Below, piece by piece: positions 43,265 to 51,735 of a stretch of 64,000 bases of DNA. The stretch covers positions 1-64,000 of the forward strand of contig NZ_LGLV01000009.1 in NCBI RefSeq assembly GCF_001687365.1, given 5' to 3'. The notes beneath the pieces were generated by a model that saw only the letters and a program-made list of their open reading frames with translations, had not been told where the DNA came from and did not search any database. The position numbers and the translations under genes are program-made. Every line of letters starts with the position of its first letter. The stretch's first letter is position 1. Source of the stretch: Pararhizobium polonicum. GTDB lineage: Bacteria; Pseudomonadota; Alphaproteobacteria; Rhizobiales; Rhizobiaceae.

Positions 43265-44254
43265 TCAGGCCATCGGCTTGCGGTCGCGTTCGGCAAGGAA
43301 AGGGCCATGCGCCCAGGGAATGGAGCTGTCGTGCTTTTCGATCATGCGGCGCAGGTCGGAAAATTCGCGCCGCAGGTGACCGATGAACTTGCGGCTGGCG
43401 GGATTGGCGTAGGGTTTGCGCTTGGTCATGATGCCGAGCGCGCGCTCGGGCTGCGGGATATCGAGCGGGATGACGGTGATCTTGCTTTCGCGGCGGAAGG
43501 AAAAAGCGACGGAAAGCGGCAGAATAGCCAGCGCATCGGTCCCGATAAGGTAGTTGATGACACTGAGAAGCGATCCGCCTGCATAGCGGATCGAGACTTC
43601 CGGTATGCCAAGCGTCAGCAGGATGTTGTGGAGATCGAGAACCAGCGGCGAGCCCGGTAGGGGCGCCACCCAGGGGTAGTGGACGATGTCCTCGATGGCG
43701 ATGGTCCGCTTGTGCACGAGGGGATGGCCAACGCTGCAGGCCAGTACGTTGCGGGCCGAAAGAATGGGTTCGAATGCATAATCCGCCTTGAGATCCGAAG
43801 CGCCGGTCGGAGTCACGGCAAGATCGATCTGTCCGGATTCCAAACCCGCCATCAGATCGGGATAATTGCCATAGGACTGATCGATCATGATCCCCGGCTC
43901 GCTCCGCTGGAAGGAGGCGACCATCGGCGAGATCACGGCATCTATGAAGAAGGGAACACCACCCAGCCGGACGCGCCCCGACGAGCCGGACTTGAAGCTG
44001 CGGATGATCTCGTCCGCCTTTCTCGAGGACGACAGGATGGCCTTGCCCTGCTGGCCCAGTTGCTCGCCGAGAGACGTCGGCTGCATTGGCCGGCGCCCGG
44101 GGATAAAGAGCTGTTCGCCGATCCGCTTTTCGAGCATGGAGATCGTGCGCGACACGGCCGACTGGGTCATGCCGAGCAGAGCGGCTCCCTCGGTTACCCC
44201 GCCTGTCTCGATGACGGCGGCCAACTGGACGAGATGTCGTTCATCTAGCTTCAT
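43265..44254 (-). CDS. LysR-type regulator (copy 2)
   Basis: This is a 329-residue LysR protein with the winged helix at 1-60 (LAAVIETGGVTEGAALLGMTQSAVSRTIS) and a paralogue of the 32857 regulator. It diverges from the extradiol dioxygenase gene and converges on the hydroxyquinol dioxygenase, and probably controls one or both. A perfect palindrome covers its start codon. Its C-terminus is about 13 residues longer than that of its paralogue. Confidence 0.92.
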   Translation of the reverse strand: MKLDERHLVQLAAVIETGGVTEGAALLGMTQSAVSRTISMLEKRIGEQLFIPGRRPMQPTSLGEQLGQQGKAILSSSRKADEIIRSFKSGSSGRVRLGGVPFFIDAVISPMVASFQRSEPGIMIDQSYGNYPDLMAGLESGQIDLAVTPTGASDLKADYAFEPILSARNVLACSVGHPLVHKRTIAIEDIVHYPWVAPLPGSPLVLDLHNILLTLGIPEVSIRYAGGSLLSVINYLIGTDALAILPLSVAFSFRRESKITVIPLDIPQPERALGIMTKRKPYANPASRKFIGHLRREFSDLRRMIEKHDSSIPWAHGPFLAERDRKPMA

Positions 44255-44267
44255 AGCAAATTGCTAT
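44253..44267. promoter_or_regulatory. LysR-type palindrome over the LysR start codon (copy 2)
   Basis: ATAGCAAATTGCTAT is a perfect 7-bp-arm palindrome of T-N11-A form overlapping the start codon of the LysR gene (minus strand, 44252-44254), the same place and pattern as ATAACAAATCGTTAT at the paralogue. The divergent dioxygenase gene starts 164 bp away and could use the same site. Confidence 0.65.
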
Positions 44268-44430
44268 AGTGGTTATGAGTAATCGCAACAAGAGGGCGTG
44301 TGAGGTGTGTATAGTTTGCCCATCTCTGGAAGCGATACGATAAACCGGCACGCAGCCGTGCGGTTGTCGCAGCGACACGCGGGAGACGTGCCGGAGATTG
44401 GACGAAGTCCTTGAGGAGGAGAACAGGGCG

Positions 44431-45387
44431 ATGGCTTTTGTCAGCGGATATCACCATTTGACGCTCAGCACCGATGGGGTGCAGGAAGACTACGATTTTT
44501 ATACCAAGATACTCGGTCTGTTTTCGGTGAAGCGGACCGTGCTGTTTGACGGCAGCGTTCCGGTCTATCACCTGTATTACGGCTCGCGCGATGGCGATGC
44601 CTCGACCATCATCACCACCTTTCCCTTCCGCAAGCCGGCGATCTTCGGGCGGCGCGGTACCAATCAGTCGAAAATCATCCAGCAGGCCATCCCCGTCGGG
44701 GCATCGGACTATTGGGTCGACAGGCTGAATGCCAAGGGCATCGAGGCACGGAAATTCGGCCGTTTCGGCTTGACCCGGGTGGGCTTCAAGCATCCATGCG
44801 GCATCCCGCACGAGCTGGTGGAAAGCCCGGCCGACACGCGTCCGTCGATCGTCAACGAGGCGCAGGGCGTCAATGCGCAATATGGCATCAAAGGCATTTA
44901 CGGGGCGGCAATCGCCGTTTTCGATCGCACGTCGATGGACGATTTCCTGACTGTCGGCATGTCGATGAAGAAGGAGGCCGACAATGACGAGGGCCTGATG
45001 TTCTCTGTGCCGAACACGGCAGGTCCGAGCAGCATGGTCGAGATCCTGCACGAACCGAACGATCGCCAGGGAACCTGGACGCTCGCCGGTGGCACGATCC
45101 ATCATCTGGCGCTCAACAGCGGCAACGAGGAAAATCAGTTGAAGCTCAAGGCGCATCTCGAAGGTCTTGGCTTCACCGATGTTTCGGACCAGAAGGACCG
45201 CAACTATTTCAAGTCCTGCTATGTCCGTTCGCCGGGCGGCGCGCTGTTCGAAATCGCCTGGTCGGTCGAGGGCGGCTGGGCGCTCGACGAGCCTCCGGGC
45301 GAGATCGGTACCACGCTCGTGTTCCCTCCGTGGTTCGAGGATCGCAAGGCGGAGTTGATCGCCGGCCTCGAACCGGCCAACTTCTGA
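44431..45387 (+). CDS. VOC-family ring-cleaving dioxygenase (hydroquinone/PcpA-MhqO type)
   Basis: This is a 318-residue two-domain vicinal-oxygen-chelate dioxygenase. Metal ligands are His in SGYHHLTLS at the N-terminal domain, His in GTIHHLALN in the C-terminal domain and Glu in ALFEIAWSV. This matches the PcpA/LinE/MhqO group that opens hydroquinones without catechol chemistry. I chose the ATG at 44431; GAGGAGGAGAA lies 7 to 17 bases upstream. The following MhqD-like hydrolase (8 bp later) recalls mhqO/mhqD pairs for quinone detoxification. Substrate in this organism unknown; a semialdehyde product would need a dehydrogenase before maleylacetate reductase. Confidence 0.85.
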   Translation: MAFVSGYHHLTLSTDGVQEDYDFYTKILGLFSVKRTVLFDGSVPVYHLYYGSRDGDASTIITTFPFRKPAIFGRRGTNQSKIIQQAIPVGASDYWVDRLNAKGIEARKFGRFGLTRVGFKHPCGIPHELVESPADTRPSIVNEAQGVNAQYGIKGIYGAAIAVFDRTSMDDFLTVGMSMKKEADNDEGLMFSVPNTAGPSSMVEILHEPNDRQGTWTLAGGTIHHLALNSGNEENQLKLKAHLEGLGFTDVSDQKDRNYFKSCYVRSPGGALFEIAWSVEGGWALDEPPGEIGTTLVFPPWFEDRKAELIAGLEPANF

Positions 45388-45395
45388 GCAGCGCC

Positions 45396-46058
45396 ATGGC
45401 GACGCATGATGCTCCACTGCGCCTCGGTGTGTCCCCCGGGGAGGCCAAAGTCCTTTGCGTATTCGTCCATGGGCGCACCCAGGCGCCCGAGGACATGCAC
45501 GAACAGGTGGTCGGCAGGCTCAAGAGCGCCGGTATCGCTTTCGTGCTGCCACGCGCAGCGGGCAATAGCTGGTACGATGCCCGTGCCGTCGATCCACTGA
45601 CCGACGGTGCGCGCCGCCAGCTCGACGCTTCGCTGATCCATCTTCGCCAGATCGTTACCGATTTCGTCCGGGATGCCGGGCGGCCTCTTCCCATGCTTGT
45701 CGGCGGTTTCAGCCAGGGTGCATGCCTGACGCTGGAATACGCAATGAAATACGGGCCCTGGGATGGGGCGATGGTGAACCTCACCGGCTGCCGCGTCGGC
45801 ACGCCGGCCTGCGACCGGCCTTTCGCCGATCTTGACCGCATGCCGGTCTATCTCACGGGCTCCGACAAGGACCCGTGGATACCGGTCGAGGCCTTCGCCG
45901 GGGCTGCGGAAGCGCTCGGCAAGGCGCGCGCCGAATTGCGCTGCGACATCTTTCCCGACAGGGCGCACGAAGCATCCGATACGGAGGTAGCGCAGCTCGA
46001 CGCAATGTTGTCGGCGCTGGCATCCGGCCGAAAACCGTTCCGGCCGGCTGCCGGATAG
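45396..46058 (+). CDS. Phospholipase/carboxylesterase-family hydrolase (MhqD-like)
   Basis: This is a 220-residue alpha/beta-hydrolase of the YpfH/MhqD group. The nucleophile is in GGFSQGACL, the acid Asp in SDKDPWIP, and the base His in DRAHEASDTE. I chose the ATG at 45396, close to the dioxygenase stop; the longer reading overlaps that gene without a start signal. It may cleave esters, or help remove quinone-derived products. It is followed after 35 bp by an orphan ABC receptor gene. Cytoplasmic. Confidence 0.85.
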   Translation: MATHDAPLRLGVSPGEAKVLCVFVHGRTQAPEDMHEQVVGRLKSAGIAFVLPRAAGNSWYDARAVDPLTDGARRQLDASLIHLRQIVTDFVRDAGRPLPMLVGGFSQGACLTLEYAMKYGPWDGAMVNLTGCRVGTPACDRPFADLDRMPVYLTGSDKDPWIPVEAFAGAAEALGKARAELRCDIFPDRAHEASDTEVAQLDAMLSALASGRKPFRPAAG

Positions 46059-46093
46059 TCACGCATTCGACTGTGTCATGGGGGGAGAGAAAC

Positions 46094-47368
46094 ATGATGA
46101 AGCGAAGAACACTTCTGAAAGGTACGGCCGCCGCCGCGGTGGGCACGACGTTCGGTGCCTTTCCGACACCGGCGATATCACAGAACGCCAAAATCAAACT
46201 GGGTTACGTCAGCCCGCAGACGGGCCCGCTCGCAGCCTTTGCCGAAAGCGACACATTCAACATCGATCGCTTCCTTGCGACCGATATCGGCAAGAATTTC
46301 GAGATCATCGTCAAGGACAGCCAGTCAAACTCCAACCGCGCCGCCGAAGTTGCCAAGGAGCTGATCGTTTCCGACCGGATCGATCTGATGCTGGTGGCGT
46401 CCACGCCGGAAAACACCAATCCGGTCGCGACCACCTGCGAGGCGGAGGAGATCCCTTGCATCTCGACGAAGGCGCCCTGGCAGCCCTGGTTCATCGGCCA
46501 GCAGGGCAATCCCGGCGACCCGGCATCCTGGAAACCGTTCAACTTCGCCTACCACTATTTCTGGGGCCTCGAGGACGTCATCGCCGTCTACACCAATATG
46601 TGGGCGCAGCTTGAAACCAACAGGAAGGTCGGCGGCCTGTTTCCGAACGATGCCGATGGCAATGCCTGGGGCGACCCGCAGAATGGCCTGAAGCCGGGAT
46701 TGGCGGCTGCCGGGTTTGAACTCAACGATCCCGGCCGCTACCAGAATCTCAGCGACGATTTCACCGCTCAGATCAATGCTTTCAAAGGCGCCGGCACAGA
46801 GATCCTCACCGGCGTGGTGATCCCGCCGGATTTCACCACCTTCTGGAACCAGGCCAAGCAGCAGGGCCTGACGCCCAAGGCAGTGACGGTTGCCAAGGCG
46901 ATCCTGTTTCCGCAATCGGTGGAAGCGCTCGGCCAGAACGGTCACAACCTCTCGTCGGAAGTGTGGTGGTCAGCCAACCATCCGTTCAAATCATCGATAA
47001 CAGGCCAGTCGTCGGCGGATCTGGCGGCCGAGTTTACCGAGAGGACGGGCAGGCCGTGGACCCAGCCGATCGGCTTCATCCACTCGCTGTTCGAAATGGC
47101 GGCGAATGTGATGGGCAGGGTTGACGACGTGACCGATGCCGAAGCGGTCGCCGCTGCGATCGGGGCGTCCAGGGCCGATACTGTTGTCGGTCGCATTGAG
47201 TGGAACGGTGCCGGCCTGCCGCCGTTCGCGGCCAGGAACGTCGCCAAGACGCCGCTGGTCGGCGGTCAATGGCGCCGTCAGCCGGACGGGAAATTCGAAC
47301 TGGTCATCGTCGACAACAAGACCGCAACCTTCATTCCCGCCGGCGGGACAATGGAAGCATTGAGCTGA
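46094..47368 (+). CDS. Branched-chain-type ABC substrate-binding protein (orphan)
   Basis: This is a 424-residue Periplas_BP_6 receptor with signal MMKRRTLLKGTAAAAVGTT ending PAISQN, and GGGGAGAG before the ATG at 46094. It is strikingly similar to the set A receptor (shared DSQSNxNRAAEVAKEL, APWQPWFIGQQGNPGDPASW, AYHYFWGLEDVIAV, NVAKTPLVGGQWR). No ATPase or permease gene follows; a terminator and the convergent regulator gene do. It probably serves the set A membrane complex with a different ligand, which remains to be shown. Confidence 0.9.
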   Translation: MMKRRTLLKGTAAAAVGTTFGAFPTPAISQNAKIKLGYVSPQTGPLAAFAESDTFNIDRFLATDIGKNFEIIVKDSQSNSNRAAEVAKELIVSDRIDLMLVASTPENTNPVATTCEAEEIPCISTKAPWQPWFIGQQGNPGDPASWKPFNFAYHYFWGLEDVIAVYTNMWAQLETNRKVGGLFPNDADGNAWGDPQNGLKPGLAAAGFELNDPGRYQNLSDDFTAQINAFKGAGTEILTGVVIPPDFTTFWNQAKQQGLTPKAVTVAKAILFPQSVEALGQNGHNLSSEVWWSANHPFKSSITGQSSADLAAEFTERTGRPWTQPIGFIHSLFEMAANVMGRVDDVTDAEAVAAAIGASRADTVVGRIEWNGAGLPPFAARNVAKTPLVGGQWRRQPDGKFELVIVDNKTATFIPAGGTMEALS

Positions 47369-47393
47369 ACGATAGGGCAGATGAATACCGTTG

Positions 47394-47431
47394 CCAGCCG
47401 GAGCTGCGAGTTTCGGCTGGTTCTTGTCCTT
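47394..47431. terminator. Hairpin between convergent receptor and regulator genes
   Basis: CCAGCCG (47394-47400) pairs perfectly with CGGCTGG (47414-47420) across a 13-base loop, followed by TTCTTGTCCTT on the plus strand. It is suitable as a terminator for the orphan receptor gene. Confidence 0.6.
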
Positions 47432-47460
47432 ACGATTGACGCATCGAGACGGTGAACGGC

Positions 47461-49098
47461 TCAAACGGTCTTTTCGGGCTTGGAATCGTTTTGCCCGTTG
47501 ACGCGATAGGCAAGCTGCGGACGCGTCAGGCCGAGAAGACGCGCGGCAGCAGAGAGGTTTCCGCCCGCCCGCTCAAGGGCTGCTCTATAGACCGACTGCT
47601 CGAAATCGGGGAGGGAAAATTCCTCTGCCCCCATCAGCGTTTCGAGCAGGGACGACACGGATGTACCGTCTTCGCCCGCCATGGACGACTGGCTGGCAAA
47701 GCGCGAAAGCTGCGTTGCAATTTCCTCTGCTGTAATTGGACCCGGATTCGAATGGCTTGCGAGCGTTGCGCTCAACACGCTGCGCATCTGGTGGAGGTTG
47801 CCAGGCCAGCCAAAGTCCTCGACAAGTCTTGTTGCCGCGCTGTCCAAAGTCGCTGCGTCCATGCCCATCCGGAACGCCAGCATCGGCAACAATTCCATGG
47901 CGATGTCGGCACGCCGGCCCGTTCGCTCCGCGAAAGCCGGCAGGCGGATTGACAACGCCGACAGGGCAGTCCGCAGTTCGGGCGACAGGCCGCGAGAATT
48001 GCCCGGCATGTCCTCCTGCGACAGCGCAATGATGCGTGGCCCGCCGCTGATAATCCCATCCTCGATCGCCCGCGCCAGCTGCAGCTGGATATCGGCCGCA
48101 ATGGTCTCGACGCCATCGATCAGGATCGTCTCCCGCCCCGCATTGCGTTTGGCGGCTTTACGGGGCAGCGCGATTTCGGTGCAGAATTCAAGGTTGACCT
48201 GCGCGCCGAAGATCCGTCGCATCTCCGCAGCCTGCACGGCGGACGCGCGATGAAGATAATGCGCCGCCCGGCTTCTGCCGGTGCCTGAGGCCCCGGATAT
48301 AAGAACCGGCAGTGCCATGGGGGCCAGAAGGTCCAGCTGCGGCCGCACGGGGGCGAGCAGCACCCGGTCCAGCCCGCTGAGAGAGACTTCAGGCAAATGG
48401 GCGCCGGACCTGCGCGCGGGTTCGGGTGGCGGTGTGTCCTGCGTGGCCAGGATCCGGTCGCGGAACAGCGCAACCTCGGGATCGGAAGCGCCCCATGCGC
48501 CGGCATGCTTGCCCACCACACGGCAATGGCTATGCCCCTGACCAACACATTCCACTTCCTTGTAGACGATCAGCGTGTCGAAGAATTCGCTGGCATAGCC
48601 GGATGCGTAGCCCAGCTGCGTCCAGCAAACAGGATCCGCAGAGGGCCGTCTGTCGCGGAATTCCGCCGCCTCGACGCTGTCGTGCCAGAGGAACTCGGCG
48701 GTGAGCTTCTTCTTGCTGAAATCATAGGTGTTGAACACCGTTTCGACCCGGACTACGCCGCTGAACGTATGAAGCCGGGTGCCGGCCGTGAAGGCGTCGC
48801 GGGCGTTGAGATTGGGCCAGCTGGCCCGCACGAAACGCGCATCGGACTGGCCTGACAGGAAGCCGAGGCGGATGAGAAACACGCGCGCTTCCTGCGGCCC
48901 GAGCATGCGAATGAGCTCGCGCCGGAGCTCGGTGCTGACGGCGGTTCGCTGCATGACGATGCGCGCGCCATTGAGACTGATCATGCCGTCGCTGGGATTG
49001 AACACGATACTGGACAGCAGTTCGCGAACGGTTGGATTGCCGCCGCGGTCCAGCACTTTGGAGGGTTCAATCGGAGCGATCATTTCGTGTTTTCTCAC
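47461..49098 (-). CDS. XylR/DmpR-type regulator with degenerate AAA+ domain
   Basis: This is a 545-residue regulator with the XylR/DmpR domain order. An aromatic-sensing XylR_N plus V4R region (about 30-200, with FDTLIVYKEVECVGQGHSHC typical of V4R) is followed by an AAA+ region (about 240-450) and a Fis-type helix-turn-helix at 505-535 (NLSAAARLLGLTRPQLAYRV). The ATPase is abnormal: the Walker A reads GASGTGRS at 269-276 without the usual Lys, Walker B reads TILIDGVE without the DE pair, and the GAFTGA loop that contacts sigma-54 is absent. It is unlikely to work as a normal sigma-54 activator. It diverges from the SDR gene and probably senses an aromatic compound. Confidence 0.85.
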   Translation of the reverse strand: MRKHEMIAPIEPSKVLDRGGNPTVRELLSSIVFNPSDGMISLNGARIVMQRTAVSTELRRELIRMLGPQEARVFLIRLGFLSGQSDARFVRASWPNLNARDAFTAGTRLHTFSGVVRVETVFNTYDFSKKKLTAEFLWHDSVEAAEFRDRRPSADPVCWTQLGYASGYASEFFDTLIVYKEVECVGQGHSHCRVVGKHAGAWGASDPEVALFRDRILATQDTPPPEPARRSGAHLPEVSLSGLDRVLLAPVRPQLDLLAPMALPVLISGASGTGRSRAAHYLHRASAVQAAEMRRIFGAQVNLEFCTEIALPRKAAKRNAGRETILIDGVETIAADIQLQLARAIEDGIISGGPRIIALSQEDMPGNSRGLSPELRTALSALSIRLPAFAERTGRRADIAMELLPMLAFRMGMDAATLDSAATRLVEDFGWPGNLHQMRSVLSATLASHSNPGPITAEEIATQLSRFASQSSMAGEDGTSVSSLLETLMGAEEFSLPDFEQSVYRAALERAGGNLSAAARLLGLTRPQLAYRVNGQNDSKPEKTV

Positions 49099-49428
49099 GT
49101 CATTAAGCGGCAGATTGAAGCTCCAAGATTTTCATCAAATGGTCAAGCGAATATGATGATTTCATAAAGTGGATTTGCGGGAATTTATTTTGCGTCGCAA
49201 AAATATACTGGAAAAATTCGTTTAAATTCAAATGTTTGCATTTTTTCTTCGAAAGAAGATTTCGATTTCGATCCGACATTTGACAGGCCCATGCGTTTCG
49301 ACGTCCTAATCATCCCGTAGACATGAAGCCGCGACCGGGGAGGAGCGGACAGTGCCTGGAGAGATCGGTTCGGCGCGGGGTGAAAGTGCGCCCGCCGAAC
49401 CGCCAGATGCAGTGGTGTGGGAGCAAGC
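49099..49428. promoter_or_regulatory. AT-rich divergent promoter region of regulator and SDR operon
   Basis: This 330-bp gap has no gene and is much richer in A and T than its surroundings. It contains TTGACA at 49280-49285 as a possible -35 of a plus-strand promoter, and TATGA-N5-TCATA at 49152-49166 as a possible regulator site near the regulator start. I found no convincing sigma-54 sequence (GG-N10-GC), which fits the missing GAFTGA in the adjacent regulator. Confidence 0.4.
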
Positions 49429-50247
49429 ATGACGACTTTACAGGACATGTTCGACGTTCGTGGCAGATCGGTCATCGTGACCGGCGGGGCAAGCGGGATT
49501 GGCCGCGCCTATGCCGAGGTGATGGCTGACAACGGCGCGCGCGTTTGCATTTTCGACATGAATGCCGATCGTCTCGATGGGGTGATCGCAGACATGGAGA
49601 GCGGCGGCGCCGACGTCTGGGGACAGGTGATTGACGTCAGCGACCGCACCGCCATGGCCTTGGCGTTCGATGCCGTGGCGAGCCGGCACGGCCGGATCGA
49701 TGTGGTTTTTGCCAATGCCGGCATCGATGCGGGGCCCGGCTTTCTGTCGACCGAGGGTGGCCGTATTCGCGAAGGCGCAATCGACGTGCTGGACGATCAC
49801 CACTGGGACAGGGTGATCGAGGTGAACCTCACCTCCGTCTACACAACTGTCAAGCATGCCGCGCGGCACATGAAGACGACCGGCGGCGGCAGGATCATCG
49901 TCACGTCGTCGATTGCGGCCCAGATCAATGAAGCCATCGTCGGCACACCCTACATGCCGGCCAAGGCCGGCGTGGACCATTTCGTGCGCCAGATGGCGAT
50001 GGAACTGGGCAGCTTCGGTATTCTCATCAATTGCATTTCGCCAGGCCCCTTCATGACCAACATTGCCGGCGGCCGCCTGAAAATCCCTGCGGACCGCAAG
50101 GCCTTCGAGGCGCAGTCCCTGATCGGCCGGATCGGCGATACGGAAGATATCAAAGGGCTGGCGCTCTACCTGGCGTCGCCATGCTCGTCCTATGTGACCG
50201 GAAGCCAGATCGTCATCGACGGAGGCGCGATGCACCGCATCAAATGA
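49429..50247 (+). CDS. Short-chain dehydrogenase/reductase
   Basis: This is a 272-residue classical SDR. NAD(P)-binding TGGASGIGR is at about residues 18-26, NAG in FANAGIDAG, the catalytic Ser in IIVTSSIAAQ, and Tyr-Lys in PYMPAKAGVDHF, where YxxxK reads Y-M-P-A-K. Asp in CIFDMN after beta-2 suggests NAD preference. An insertion near DAGPGFLSTEGGRIREGAID slightly lengthens it. First gene of the set B operon (SDR, receptor, importer, dehydrogenase, hydrolase, hydroxylase). It may oxidise an alcohol or dihydrodiol intermediate. Confidence 0.9.
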   Translation: MTTLQDMFDVRGRSVIVTGGASGIGRAYAEVMADNGARVCIFDMNADRLDGVIADMESGGADVWGQVIDVSDRTAMALAFDAVASRHGRIDVVFANAGIDAGPGFLSTEGGRIREGAIDVLDDHHWDRVIEVNLTSVYTTVKHAARHMKTTGGGRIIVTSSIAAQINEAIVGTPYMPAKAGVDHFVRQMAMELGSFGILINCISPGPFMTNIAGGRLKIPADRKAFEAQSLIGRIGDTEDIKGLALYLASPCSSYVTGSQIVIDGGAMHRIK

Positions 50248-50326
50248 GGCAACGCAACGGCCGGCCTGCGTGGAGGACGCGGCCGGCTGTTGCGAACATC
50301 AACAGAGACATCAAAGGGAGGAGACC

Positions 50327-51628
50327 ATGATGGAACTGACAAACAAGATAGCGAGGCCGTCGCGACGAACGGTACTCAAGGGAATGGGTGCTGGCCTTGT
50401 GGCCTCGGCGCTGGGAGCGCCGATGGTTGCGCGCGCACAGTCGGCCGGCACGATCAAGATCGGCTTCGTCACGCCGGTGACGGGTCCACTCGCGCTCTTC
50501 GGCGAAACGGACGGTTGGGCGCTGGGCAAGATCCAGGATCTGCTCAAGAACGGGCTGGAGACGAAATCCGGGCGCTACGACGTCGAAATCCTGATGCGGG
50601 ACAGCCAGTCAGATCCCAACCGGGCGGCGGAAGTGGCGGGCGACCTCATCCTGAACAAGGAGGTACATCTTCTCCTGCCGGCATCGACAACGGACACGGT
50701 GAGCCCCGCGGCAGACCAAGCCGAACTCTACGAGTGCCCGTGCATCTCGACGGGCGCGCCCTGGCAGGCGATCATCTTTCCGCGCGGCGGGCAGGATAAG
50801 CCCTTCAAGTGGACCTACCATTTCTTCTGGGGTCTCGACGAGGCGCTCAATACTTTCGTCGGTCTGTGGAATACGCTCGATACCAACCGCAAGGTCGGCA
50901 TGCTGTTTCCGCAGAACGCCGATGGCGAAACCTGGGGCAACGATGGCTATGGCTTGCCCGCGCCGACCCAGAAGGCCGGCTTCGAGATCGTGGTTCCCGG
51001 ATATTTCCAGCCGCGCACCAACGATTATTCCGCCCAGATCAACGCCTTCAAGGCGGCAGGTTGCGACATTATCGGCGGTATCACCTCTCCGGACGATTTC
51101 AAGACCTTCGTCAACCAGTGTGCACAGCAGGGCTACAAGCCCAAGGCCATGACGGTGGCAGCGGCGCTGCTCTTCCCGTCCGGCATTCAGGCGCTCGGAC
51201 CGCTCGGCGACGGCATGTCGTCGGAGGTCTGGTGGACACCGGCCTTTCCCTTCAAGTCGACGCTAACGGGGCAGGCAAGCCGCGATATCGCCAATGCGTG
51301 GGAAAACGAAACGAAGAAACAGTGGACCCAGCCGCTCGGTTACAGCCATGCGCTCTGGGAGGTCGCCCTGGATGTGCTCAAGCGCTCTGAAAATCCGCTC
51401 GACCGGGCGGCCAATCTTGAGGCGATCGTCGCGACCAAGCTCGACACGCTGATCGGGAAGGTCGACTTTTCCAGCGGCCCGCATGCGAACGTCTCGACGA
51501 CACCGATCTTCGGCGGCCAATGGCGGAAGGGCGACAAGTGGCCCTACGATCTGAAGATCGTCGACAACACCGTCAACAAGCTGTTCGAGCCTGAACAGAA
51601 GATGGTGCCGATCCCCTGGTCTGCCTGA
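50327..51628 (+). CDS. Branched-chain-type ABC substrate-binding protein (set B)
   Basis: This is a 433-residue Periplas_BP_6 receptor with a twin-arginine-type signal (RPSRRTVLKGMGAG, ending VARAQS); two adjacent ATGs, GGGAGGAG upstream. It shares DSQSDPNRAAEVAGDL and the PLALFGETDGW motif with the other receptors but is the most distant of the three. Its own ATPase and permease genes follow, making a complete importer. Confidence 0.9.
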   Translation: MMELTNKIARPSRRTVLKGMGAGLVASALGAPMVARAQSAGTIKIGFVTPVTGPLALFGETDGWALGKIQDLLKNGLETKSGRYDVEILMRDSQSDPNRAAEVAGDLILNKEVHLLLPASTTDTVSPAADQAELYECPCISTGAPWQAIIFPRGGQDKPFKWTYHFFWGLDEALNTFVGLWNTLDTNRKVGMLFPQNADGETWGNDGYGLPAPTQKAGFEIVVPGYFQPRTNDYSAQINAFKAAGCDIIGGITSPDDFKTFVNQCAQQGYKPKAMTVAAALLFPSGIQALGPLGDGMSSEVWWTPAFPFKSTLTGQASRDIANAWENETKKQWTQPLGYSHALWEVALDVLKRSENPLDRAANLEAIVATKLDTLIGKVDFSSGPHANVSTTPIFGGQWRKGDKWPYDLKIVDNTVNKLFEPEQKMVPIPWSA

Positions 51629-51655
51629 GCAGGACCGAAACTCCGGAACCGGTAC

Positions 51656-51675
51656 TGCCGCCTTCATGGGCGGCA
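51656..51675 (+). other. Hairpin between set B receptor and ATPase genes
   Basis: TGCCGCC (51656-51662) pairs with GGCGGCA (51669-51675) across a 6-base loop, without a T-run. It holds the same place as the true terminator in set A (receptor to ATPase) and may act as an RNA-stabilising or processing structure for receptor mRNA. Confidence 0.45.
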
Positions 51676-51735
51676 GGACGAGACAGGTGGCGAGGAGCCG
51701 CCTGACGGGCATGCATGAGTTTGGGATGGAGAAGC

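Noticed and set aside
49253-49266. TCTTC-GAAA-GAAGA stem-loop near 49250
   Set aside because: Only 5 bp of stem in AT-rich intergenic DNA, no T-run after it and no gene end close by; probably chance.
49099-49428. Sigma-54 promoter in front of the SDR gene, as expected beside a XylR-type regulator
   Set aside because: No GG-N10-GC element was found by eye in the gap, and the regulator lacks the sigma-54 contact loop.
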